Below, in pieces: positions 44,215-51,838 of a stretch of DNA of 64,000 nt. Where the stretch lies: the NCBI RefSeq assembly GCF_034087045.1, contig NZ_CP139247.1:7962001-8026000 (forward strand), in the 5' to 3' direction. Every line of letters begins with the position of its first letter. Within the stretch, counting starts at the first letter, position 1. The notes under the pieces were generated by a model. It was given only the letters and a program-made list of their open reading frames with translations, was not told where the DNA came from and ran no database searches. A program made the translations under genes and the position numbers. The stretch is from Chitinophaga sancti. GTDB taxonomy: Bacteria > Bacteroidota > Bacteroidia > Chitinophagales > Chitinophagaceae.

Positions 44215-45687
44215 TTATTGTATAACTGACTGATACATCTCTTCCACCTGATTAATCAGCACCGGAAGTATGACAGGCAGATCATAAAAGTTATAAGGAG
44301 ATTGTAAGAGTTGACCATTTACGAAAAGGGTTGGGGTATGGGTGATTTGCATCTCTGCACACCACTGTCGTTGCAACCGGGCAGCTTCAAGACAATCTGC
44401 TGAATAAGGCATATCAAAATCAGCAGGATTCATATCACTGAACCATTGTTTTAGCACAGTATGTGCATCCCTCTCTTTAATGGCTTGTAACAGCTGTAAT
44501 ATAATTTCCTGACCAGTATAATTGAAGCAAATATGCAGACCAAACTGATGTCCTTTAAATGCCAGCAAATCGTCCAGCAAATGATGCAACGATGCACACG
44601 GCGCACAATAAGGCGCACAGACTATAGTCAATTGTAAAGGGGCCTCTGCATTCCCTAAACGAATAGCTGCTGGTGGCACACTATAAACAGCATCTAAGAG
44701 AAAACGGGATAATAAAAATTCAGGATTGGTTTTAAAACGTTGTAACTGCGCTGCTGAATACTGATATCTGTTGTGGTTCACCACTAGCCTGTTCATTAAA
44801 AATACAATCAGTGCGGCAACAGTTACCATACCAGCAAACATGCCTATACCCATGGGCTGCAACCACATTAAAAATACAGCCTGTGCCCAGATCACCACAT
44901 CTACCAGCAGACACAAAGTACACCATTGCTTATTCACTGCCTGGTAATACAATGAATAGATCGTAACTGGTACAGCCAGCATAGCTGCGATCAATAGACT
45001 ATAATCAACCCTGCCAAATAATAACTGCGCTCCAAAATATATGCATACACAATCAGACAATTCCAGCCAACCCCACAGCCTGCTGCCACTACTTTTGATA
45101 ACTGTATCACAGTCATGATTTCCCAGTGCACTACACAACTTATCTGCTACTGTATTATTCACTCCCCAGCTTTTTCCTTTGATCAGGAAGCCAATACCTA
45201 CACCTGCCAACACCAGCATTGCCCACAGGAGATGCACATGTATACAGAGATTAACAGCTGCTGCTGCCAGTAATAAGATGCTTGTTACCATGAATACTGT
45301 TCGCCATTTTGCACCTTCTTCAAATTCATTAAATCCGGTCCTATTGATCGTTTCCGGCTTTTCAGCAGCTATAACAAGCCCATTCCAGTGATTATAAAAA
45401 TCCGGATGCGATGCCAGGTATTCTTTTGTATCATTGATTATTATAAAATCACCACCATCTGCTGTAGTATAAGCCAGATAAGGCTCAGGTAGCATGGTCA
45501 ACTGTTCCTGGTCTATAGCTATTGCGGCATGGGTTATATTGAGCGTGTCTAAAAGGTCAGTAATACAAGCCATCGAACTTTCATCATTGTGGGCTTTTAC
45601 ATGTCGACGAATGTATCCATGAGGAACCTCCACACCAATTGCCTTCAAAAATCCGGCAATGGTCTGCTCCATATCAAGCTGGGCCAT
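44215..45687 (-). CDS. Fusion of degenerate C39-like domain, VKOR domain and thioredoxin-like domain
   Basis: The 490-residue protein has three parts. Residues 1-110 resemble the later two thirds of a C39 peptidase (SSMACITDLLDTLNITHAAIAI; LPEPYLAYTTADGGDFIIIND) but lack the catalytic-Cys motif and have D80 where the catalytic His should be. Residues about 130-300 form a VKOR membrane domain with loop cysteines C185 and C193 and the active pair C256-C259 (WCTLC). Residues about 345-490 are thioredoxin-like with C361-C364 (YCAPC) and the cis-Pro site HTPTLFVNG. VKOR enzymes make disulfides using quinone. The gene lies upstream of the precursor. Inference: the first domain recognises the leader, and the rest oxidises the core. 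Confidence 0.9.
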   Translation of the reverse strand: MAQLDMEQTIAGFLKAIGVEVPHGYIRRHVKAHNDESSMACITDLLDTLNITHAAIAIDQEQLTMLPEPYLAYTTADGGDFIIINDTKEYLASHPDFYNHWNGLVIAAEKPETINRTGFNEFEEGAKWRTVFMVTSILLLAAAAVNLCIHVHLLWAMLVLAGVGIGFLIKGKSWGVNNTVADKLCSALGNHDCDTVIKSSGSRLWGWLELSDCVCIYFGAQLLFGRVDYSLLIAAMLAVPVTIYSLYYQAVNKQWCTLCLLVDVVIWAQAVFLMWLQPMGIGMFAGMVTVAALIVFLMNRLVVNHNRYQYSAAQLQRFKTNPEFLLSRFLLDAVYSVPPAAIRLGNAEAPLQLTIVCAPYCAPCASLHHLLDDLLAFKGHQFGLHICFNYTGQEIILQLLQAIKERDAHTVLKQWFSDMNPADFDMPYSADCLEAARLQRQWCAEMQITHTPTLFVNGQLLQSPYNFYDLPVILPVLINQVEEMYQSVIQ

Positions 45688-45882
45688 TATGTATAAATGA
45701 AATTACAGGTTAATAAACATTTCCCCTCCCTATAGGCACAAACAAACAATCTAACGACGATGATACTAATCTAGGCAGATAATTTTAAAAGAGGGAAAGT
45801 ATTTTTATTTACTTAATCAAAGAAATAGCAATCTATTCCTTGATATTAACGAGTGCTACAAATAATTTAACTGGATTGATAA

Positions 45883-45915
45883 AAAAAGGGACCAACATGA
45901 AGCTGGTCCCTTTTT
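45883..45915 (-). terminator. Terminator after the aromatic-rich secreted protein gene
   Basis: A 12-bp perfect stem AAAAAGGGACCA / TGGTCCCTTTTT has a nine-base loop and flanking A and T runs. It lies 18 bases past the stop codon at 45934 and separates that gene from the peptide cluster. Confidence 0.9.
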
Positions 45916-45933
45916 AAGATCCTTTTATATAAC

Positions 45934-47448
45934 TTAAAAATCTACTTTAGCAAAACAGATATAACTCCTATATATACAAGGTACCAACACCGTCCTTCCA
46001 CTAATCTGCTTACCATACCTTGGCATCCAGGTAAATCCTTTATCCAGGTTTCTCAGGGTTGGTTTGGTTGAGGTAGTGCCATCCGGCTCAATGCCTTTGT
46101 CAGTCACCATAAAATCTCTTCTGTTCAGTTCATTGTACAGGAAGCGCAATTCACTACCTATATTCACCATCAGGTAAGACAGGTTCAAATCAGACCCGTC
46201 GTCGAACTGACTCTTGTCGATAATATTGCTCCATAGCAGGTTGCCCTCATCATCCACAGACATCACAGCAATGTTGTCATAGTGGTACCTGTTGCCCATA
46301 TTATAGTTATTATACCATGGGTTGTAATACCATGGAGAATAAGGAGAATAATAGTACGGCGTATACATTCCATAAGGACCATACATGTAATTCCATCTGT
46401 TCCATGGCTGGTTGTTCCGGGAGGTTGTATAGAAAGATTCTGCGGTCAGAATGAATCCACCATTTTTAGTGTTGATGATCTTTCTGATGAAGTAATCATT
46501 GAAAGCTGCGTTGGTTGACGATTCTCCCCTGGCCCTGCTTTTCATTTCCGGTGTAAACACCACTTCTTTTTCATACAACAGGGTCTTGGCAGCGTAATCG
46601 TACTTACTTACATACAGACCTTCCACATTGCCCCGTTTCTGCCTGTAATAAAAAGAAGTGATCAGTGCTTTGTGCGTGTTGTTATCAATCTTCATCTTCA
46701 CTTCATCCAGCAGGGTCGTTTTCAGTTCCATGGGCACGGTTTCAAAACTATCCACTGCTGCACGTTTAATAACGAGATTACCACTTACAATATAATCTCT
46801 GTTGTTCGTCCGTTCCAGTTTATTGAAAAGGAGGTCGCCTTCATTGGTCAGGGTGAAGTTGCTAAGGAAACTTCTCTTTGACTCCATCGGCAGTGACAAC
46901 CTGCTATTGTTCATAAAATGGAAAGCACTATCGTACAGGAAGGTATAAAATACGTTGTCGTTTTCTTTGTCCTGGTTGATCTTGTAGACCAGGATTTTGC
47001 TTTTGTCTTCAGAATATTCTACAGAATATACCTTGTTATTGTCCTTGGCATAGTAGCCAATGCGGGTAGAATCGACCATTACCGGGGCGTCGTTAAACTT
47101 CCCATCCCCGTTCATAGTAGCACAAAAGCTGTACACAGCGTCTTTACGCTGGAACTGGTATAACATATAAACTTTGTCGGCATAATTGATAAAGTCGACA
47201 CTGATCAGTTTTTTAGGAAGAAAGTCCAGCTTTACTCTGTCTTTGAGTTGCATTGCATTGTCGTATACAGACACTACGTAATCGCCCCTGTCACTCTTAT
47301 AGACCAGAATATTGCCTGAAACACGCCCGATAATTTCGAATTCGGTACTTTTGTAATCATCCTTTTCTGGTTCCGTATAAGTGATCTTTTGAGCCATTAC
47401 CGCCCCACTCCACAAAAACAGTAAAGCATAGAGATATAATATGCGCAT
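45934..47448 (-). CDS. Exported protein of unknown function with a Tyr/Pro/Trp/Asn-rich insert
   Basis: The 504-residue protein has a signal peptide (MRILYLYALLFLWSGAVMAQ) and a mature part rich in beta strands of the form DKVYMLYQFQRKDAVYSF and LVYKINQDKENDNVFYTF, recalling a beta-propeller. Residues about 343-390 form an insert full of Tyr, Pro, Trp and Asn (YGPYGMYTPYYYSPYS is part of it). No catalytic motif is seen. It is monocistronic, with its own terminator and divergent from the SDR gene. Similar proteins appear to be common in Bacteroidota, but I know no assigned function. Confidence 0.8.
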   Translation of the reverse strand: MRILYLYALLFLWSGAVMAQKITYTEPEKDDYKSTEFEIIGRVSGNILVYKSDRGDYVVSVYDNAMQLKDRVKLDFLPKKLISVDFINYADKVYMLYQFQRKDAVYSFCATMNGDGKFNDAPVMVDSTRIGYYAKDNNKVYSVEYSEDKSKILVYKINQDKENDNVFYTFLYDSAFHFMNNSRLSLPMESKRSFLSNFTLTNEGDLLFNKLERTNNRDYIVSGNLVIKRAAVDSFETVPMELKTTLLDEVKMKIDNNTHKALITSFYYRQKRGNVEGLYVSKYDYAAKTLLYEKEVVFTPEMKSRARGESSTNAAFNDYFIRKIINTKNGGFILTAESFYTTSRNNQPWNRWNYMYGPYGMYTPYYYSPYSPWYYNPWYNNYNMGNRYHYDNIAVMSVDDEGNLLWSNIIDKSQFDDGSDLNLSYLMVNIGSELRFLYNELNRRDFMVTDKGIEPDGTTSTKPTLRNLDKGFTWMPRYGKQISGRTVLVPCIYRSYICFAKVDF

Positions 47449-47632
47449 GCTGATTTATTTAAAAAATTGCAGTTTTAGGATATAGATTAAACGGTAAACG
47501 ACTGGAATTCATTGTATCCATTCATACCGGTTACACTAAAATAAGGAATTACGGATTACCAACGCCAAAACCGTGATTAACGGCACCCGGCACCGTAATT
47601 GATATAAATAAACTGTATTTTTGAAATTAACT

Positions 47633-48553
47633 ATGGATACGGTCTTAATTACAGGTGGAACGGGCCTCGTAGGCCGGGCACTCACCAGGTTGCTTACTGA
47701 AGTTGGATATAAGGTAATTATCCTGAGCAGAAAAACAGCACTCCCCGCAGAAAACGGGTTGGTTACCTATGCACATTGGGACGTACAACGTCAGACTATT
47801 GATGAAACTGCCCTTTCCCAGGCAGATTACATCGTTCACCTGGCAGGTGCTAACGTAGCTGATAAACGGTGGACTGCCGCCCGCAAAAAAGAGATCATTG
47901 ACAGCCGTACCCAGAGTGCAGAGCTGCTTTTCAATGCCCTCTCCCGTACCCCAAACAAGGTAAAGAAAGTGATCAGTGCCTCTGCTACCGGTTACTATGG
48001 CCCGTATACAGGTGGTGAACCTTTTACCGAAAATGATCCTCCTATCGACGATTACCTGAGTACTACCTGCGTAGCCTGGGAAAATGCCGTACTGAAAATG
48101 CAGTCCCTGCAAAAGAAAGTACTCATCTTCCGCACGGGTATCGCACTCAGCCCAGAAGGCGGCGCACTCAAGGAATTCTATAAACCACTCAAAGCAGGTT
48201 TTGCCACCATTCTCGGCAATGGAGAACAAATGGTACCCTGGATCCACATCCATGACCTGGTCAGGTTATACCTGAGCGGCATTGTAAACCCCGATCTGCA
48301 AGGTATCTACAACGCTGTGGCACCAAACCCTGTGAGACACAAAGACCTCGTAATGACGCTGGCACAGGTGTCCAGAGGCAAAAGCTTTATCCCTATATAC
48401 GTACCTGCATTCGCCCTGAAACTGGCTTTAGGTGAAATGAGTGTGGAAGTATTGAAAAGTGTGAGCGTATCGGCAGCAAAGATCATGAGTACAGGGTTCG
48501 TCTTCTCTTATCCTGATATCAGGAGTGCACTGGAAAATTTCTTTAAGCGGTAA
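47633..48553 (+). CDS. TIGR01777-type SDR-family epimerase/reductase
   Basis: This is an atypical short-chain dehydrogenase with an N-terminal NAD(P)-binding motif TGGTGLVGRALTRLL, the block DYIVHLAGANVADKRWTAARKKEI and the family signature SATGYYGPYTGGEPFTEND. A C-terminal DUF1731-like segment (YVPAFALKLALGEMSVEVLKSVSVSAAKI) follows. The length is 306 residues from the ATG at 47633; a TTG start four codons earlier is unlikely. The substrate is unknown for this family. Its last 11 bases overlap the end of the convergent pabB gene. A TATTTTTG box at 47616-47623 lies nine bases before the ATG without a clear -33 partner. Confidence 0.9.
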   Translation: MDTVLITGGTGLVGRALTRLLTEVGYKVIILSRKTALPAENGLVTYAHWDVQRQTIDETALSQADYIVHLAGANVADKRWTAARKKEIIDSRTQSAELLFNALSRTPNKVKKVISASATGYYGPYTGGEPFTENDPPIDDYLSTTCVAWENAVLKMQSLQKKVLIFRTGIALSPEGGALKEFYKPLKAGFATILGNGEQMVPWIHIHDLVRLYLSGIVNPDLQGIYNAVAPNPVRHKDLVMTLAQVSRGKSFIPIYVPAFALKLALGEMSVEVLKSVSVSAAKIMSTGFVFSYPDIRSALENFFKR

Positions 48554-49784
48554 TAATCTTTTTCATGGCAGCAGCTTTGAGCAGGCATTCTTCCCATTCC
48601 TGTTCTGCACTGGCATAATAAGTAATAGCAGATCCTGTCTGAAAGGACAGGTACCTGTTCCCTGCATTGTACAGGATACTCCTGATCACTACATTGAAAT
48701 CAAAATCCCCATCAGGGGTAATATATCCCACTGCACCGGAGTACAATCCTCTCTTTGATTGTTCATATTCCTCAATCAGTTCCAGTACACGTTTTTTAGG
48801 TGCTCCAGTCATAGAGCCCATGGGGAAAGCCTGTCTGATGGGTTCCGTGAGTGGCAGTTTCGGGTCAGGCATAGCCGTAACCGTAGATATCATGTGGTGT
48901 ACCTGCGCAAATGAGTAAATACCAAATAGTTCTGCTACCTGTACTGTGCCTTGCAGCGCAGTATGCGAGAGGTCATTCCGCACCAGGTCTACCACCATTA
49001 CATTTTCTGCCCGTTCTTTGCTGTTGTGCAGTAATTCCAGCCTGCGCTCTTTATCTTTTAGCACATCGCCATCCCTTTTAATGGTGCCTTTGATAGGCTG
49101 AGAGATGAGTAATGGGCCTTTTTTCTGGAGAAAACGCTCCGGACTTGAACAAACCAGGTATTGATCTTCAAAGTGATAATAAGCAGAAAATGGGGCAGGA
49201 GAAAGCTGGTTCAGTCGTCTGAATAGTTCAATGGGGGCAGCATCTGTATCGCGGATAAAATTCTCTCTGCAAAAATTCACTTCATAACAATCTCCTCTAT
49301 GGATATGTTCCTGCAGGGCACGTACTGAATTTATATACTGTGCACGATCCATGTGTGCTGTAATCTCAGTATTAGACACAGCCCTGGTTACAGTGTGCAC
49401 CTCAGTGTGCTGCACGGCGTCAAGTATCGTTGCTGCTACCTTCTGATCCATGTTCCATCCTCCAATACTGACTTCTTTTCCTTTCAGCAATAAGACAGTT
49501 TCCGGCCTGAAAAAGAACAGGTCGGGCAATTGTAAGCCGTCGGCATTTCCGGAAGTCATTCCATGAAATACTTCGTTCTTGAGGTCATATCCCAGGTGGC
49601 CAAAGAGCCAGTCGGAATGCGTGTCGTAAAATTGCTGCAGTTGTGCAAAGGCAGTGCCGGCAGTGCAGGTGAGAGTAGAGATAGCGCCAGCAGCCAATAT
49701 AGCTTCGTACCGGTTGTAAGCAGAAGAATAATGATTGTTGTCTAAAAAACAACAGATGTTGCACTGGTTACCCCAATTCAACAT
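48543..49784 (-). CDS. pabB: Aminodeoxychorismate synthase component I
   Basis: PabB converts chorismate and ammonia to aminodeoxychorismate for folate synthesis. The chorismate-binding domain is complete: SAYYHFEDQYLVCSSPERFL, the lysine motif SQPIKGTIKRD that marks PabB rather than TrpE, VDLVRNDLSHTA, AFPMGSMTGAPKKRVLELIEE and the C-terminal FQTGSAITYYASAEQEWEE. The length is 413 residues. The start ATG at 49784 (MLNWGNQCNICCFLDNNHY) lies inside a 15-bp hairpin (49747-49793). The tail of the gene overlaps the convergent SDR gene. No pabA or pabC is adjacent. Confidence 0.92.
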   Translation of the reverse strand: MLNWGNQCNICCFLDNNHYSSAYNRYEAILAAGAISTLTCTAGTAFAQLQQFYDTHSDWLFGHLGYDLKNEVFHGMTSGNADGLQLPDLFFFRPETVLLLKGKEVSIGGWNMDQKVAATILDAVQHTEVHTVTRAVSNTEITAHMDRAQYINSVRALQEHIHRGDCYEVNFCRENFIRDTDAAPIELFRRLNQLSPAPFSAYYHFEDQYLVCSSPERFLQKKGPLLISQPIKGTIKRDGDVLKDKERRLELLHNSKERAENVMVVDLVRNDLSHTALQGTVQVAELFGIYSFAQVHHMISTVTAMPDPKLPLTEPIRQAFPMGSMTGAPKKRVLELIEEYEQSKRGLYSGAVGYITPDGDFDFNVVIRSILYNAGNRYLSFQTGSAITYYASAEQEWEECLLKAAAMKKIITA

Positions 49785-49793
49785 CTGTTGTTT
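49747..49793 (-). promoter_or_regulatory. 15-bp hairpin with T tract over the pabB start codon
   Basis: The arms AAACAACAGATGTTG and CAACATCTGTTGTTT, read on either strand, pair perfectly around a 17-base loop. On the minus strand the first arm contains the pabB ATG, and the second is followed by more T residues (TTTTTTAGA). It has terminator shape and would either end transcripts from the upstream acidic-protein gene or control pabB. Confidence 0.75.
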
Positions 49794-49856
49794 AAATAAC
49801 GTTTGATCATTAACCGGGAAATGGTGAAATATCCTGATAATGCTGATTTTTAGTGC

Positions 49857-50318
49857 TTAAAAATCGTCGTCGTCATCGTCAAAGCCACCTCTGTCGTTAA
49901 ACAGACCCAAGTCTTTGAATTCATCGTCGATGCCGAGATCGTCATCGTCATCTACACTTTTCTTTCCAGGACGGCCACGTTTGCTTTTAGCTTTAGGCAT
50001 GTCAAACTCTTCGAAGTCAGGATCGTAATCCTCATCTTCGGATTTTCCCCAATTATCATCATCATCGTCGTCGCCCAAATCATCATCATCCTCTTCCAGG
50101 TCATCATCATCGTCATCGTCAGATTTACGTTTTGATTTTGAGGCCGGCTTATCTGATTTTTTAGAAGCAGCAGACTTACGGGGAGTTTCCTCCTCATCCT
50201 CATCATCTTCGTCCTCCTCTTCCTTCTTGGGCTTACTAGCAGCTTTAGGCGTTGCTTTAGTAGTCTTTGGAGAACTCGTCTTTTTGGTCTCTTTTTCGTT
50301 ATCAGATTTTGATTTCAT
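49857..50318 (-). CDS. Low-complexity acidic/basic protein with an AT-hook-like motif
   Basis: The 153-residue protein alternates lysine-rich blocks (TKATPKAASKPKK) with long Asp/Glu runs and contains KSKRGRPGKK near residue 115, a match to the AT-hook core RGRP. Further Asp-rich blocks follow and the end is GGFDDDDDDF. It should be disordered, with no fold or membrane segment. Nucleic-acid or nucleoid binding is an inference from the motif and charge pattern; metal binding by the acidic runs is an alternative. It stands between purA and pabB on the same strand. A pair of CTTTAGCGTA direct repeats (50336-50345 and 50349-50358) lies just upstream. Confidence 0.75.
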   Translation of the reverse strand: MKSKSDNEKETKKTSSPKTTKATPKAASKPKKEEEDEDDEDEEETPRKSAASKKSDKPASKSKRKSDDDDDDDLEEDDDDLGDDDDDDNWGKSEDEDYDPDFEEFDMPKAKSKRGRPGKKSVDDDDDLGIDDEFKDLGLFNDRGGFDDDDDDF

Positions 50319-50426
50319 AATAGGTTCACTTAAGTCTTTAGCGTATTACTTTAGCGTAAAGTTTTAACAGTTTTTTTGATTAGCCAAATTTTTTTTGCCG
50401 TTTTTTTTTTGTAATTTATTGGTATT

Positions 50427-51716
50427 TTACTGTGGCAGTATTTGGTCTCTTCCAGGCCCGTTGGACACATATTTCACAGGAACACCCAGGTAAGTTTCAA
50501 CAGCTTTTACAAAGGTTTTCATCTCGCCTGGTAATTCACTGAAGGTATTGCTTTTCGCGGCAGTCTCATCGCTCCAACCTTTATATTTTTCCCAGATTGG
50601 CGTTACATCCAGATCATTGATCTGGAAAGGCATCGCTTTCGTCTGCTTTCCATCTATTTCATATGCGGTACAAGCGTACACTTCTTCAAATACATCGAGT
50701 ACGTCACTCTTGGTCATTACCAGTTGGGTTACGCCACTCAGCATGCAGGTATAGTTCAGTGCCACCAGGTCAATCCAGCCACAACGACGTGGACGGCCGG
50801 TAGTTGCGCCAAATTCATTACCTTCTTTACGCAGTTTTTCGCCAACGGCATCGTGCAGTTCTGTTGGGAATGGACCACTACCTACACGGGTACAATATGC
50901 TTTTGTTACACCGATCACTTCTTTCACCCATGACGGTGCGATACCTAAACCGCTACATACACCGGCGCTGATTGTGTTTGATGAAGTTACGAAAGGATAC
51001 GTTCCAAAATCCACATCCAGCATACTTCCTTGTGCACCTTCTGCCAATACTTTTTTACCAGCTTTCAGGTAGTCATTCAGGAAATACTCACCATTTACTA
51101 TGTTCATTCCTCTCAGGAATTCAACAGCCTGGAAGAATTCAGCTTCCCACTCTGCAATATCGTTTGCAATTTCGGCCTTTACTTCAGCAGCGAAATCATA
51201 CCCTGCCAGCAGGTGTTCATGCTTTGCCTTCAGTTTCGCATAGCGCTCCTGGAAGTCAGCACGCATTACATCGCCCACTCTCAAACCGTTACGGCCCGTT
51301 TTATCCATATAGGCAGGACCGATTCCTTTCAGGGTAGAACCGATTTTATCCGCACCTTTCGATATTTCTGATGCCTTATCCAGTGCTCTGTGAGTAGGCA
51401 CAATCACGTGCGTTCTCTCAGCTATAAACAGGTTTGCCTTCAGATCTACGCCCAGTGCAGTGATCTTATCACATTCCTTCTTGAAAGTGACAGGGTCTAA
51501 TACGACCCCGTTTCCAATCAGGTTGATGATGTTTTTGTGAAACACGCCGGAGGGGATCGTGTGCAATACTACTTTCTGACCGTCGATATATAAGGTATGA
51601 CCAGCGTTTGGACCACCCTGAAAGCGGGCAATGATATCATAATTGCCTGCGAAATAATCCACAATCTTTCCCTTGCCTTCGTCGCCCCACTGCAGGCCCA
51701 GCAAAACATCTACCAT
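50427..51716 (-). CDS. purA: Adenylosuccinate synthase
   Basis: PurA joins IMP and aspartate with GTP to make adenylosuccinate, the first step to AMP. The GTP loop LGLQWGDEGKGKIVDYFA is at the N-terminus, followed by GGPNAGHTLY, GSTLKGIGPAYMDKTGRNGLR, EGAQGSMLDVDFGTYPFVTSSN, TGRPRRCGWIDLVALNY and the C-terminal YVSNGPGRDQ. The length, 429 residues, is normal. A likely promoter lies just upstream at 51748-51778. Confidence 0.97.
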   Translation of the reverse strand: MVDVLLGLQWGDEGKGKIVDYFAGNYDIIARFQGGPNAGHTLYIDGQKVVLHTIPSGVFHKNIINLIGNGVVLDPVTFKKECDKITALGVDLKANLFIAERTHVIVPTHRALDKASEISKGADKIGSTLKGIGPAYMDKTGRNGLRVGDVMRADFQERYAKLKAKHEHLLAGYDFAAEVKAEIANDIAEWEAEFFQAVEFLRGMNIVNGEYFLNDYLKAGKKVLAEGAQGSMLDVDFGTYPFVTSSNTISAGVCSGLGIAPSWVKEVIGVTKAYCTRVGSGPFPTELHDAVGEKLRKEGNEFGATTGRPRRCGWIDLVALNYTCMLSGVTQLVMTKSDVLDVFEEVYACTAYEIDGKQTKAMPFQINDLDVTPIWEKYKGWSDETAAKSNTFSELPGEMKTFVKAVETYLGVPVKYVSNGPGRDQILPQ

Positions 51717-51747
51717 AAGAATTGATATTGATTTTAAAAAGAAGTGG

Positions 51748-51778
51748 CAAAATTACGGGGAAAAAGGAATAATTACAA
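51748..51778 (-). promoter_or_regulatory. Likely promoter of purA
   Basis: On the minus strand TTG (51776-51778) is followed after 20 bases by TAATTTTG (51748-51755), close to the TTTG-N19-TAnnTTTG consensus. The predicted start would leave a leader of about 25 bases before the purA ATG at 51716. The upstream gene ends in a terminator at 51801-51829, which supports a separate promoter here. Confidence 0.55.
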
Positions 51779-51800
51779 TTATACCTCGTTGTCAATTGAC

Positions 51801-51829
51801 AAAAAAAAGGGCTGCCTGGCGGCAACCCT
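51801..51829 (-). terminator. Terminator after the RelA/SpoT gene
   Basis: On the minus strand AGGGTTGCC and GGCAGCCCT form a stem with one wobble pair and a four-base loop, followed by eight T residues. It lies ten bases past the stop codon at 51839. Confidence 0.85.
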
Positions 51830-51838
51830 ATCATTAGT

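Noticed and set aside
47645..48253. 202-codon minus-strand ORF opposite the SDR gene
   Set aside because: The sense gene has full SDR motifs; the antisense reading has none.
49857..50318. Repetitive GAT/GAC-rich tract as a possible tandem repeat array or CRISPR
   Set aside because: It has no fixed repeat and spacer units; it is the codons of Asp/Glu/Lys-rich blocks in an open reading frame.
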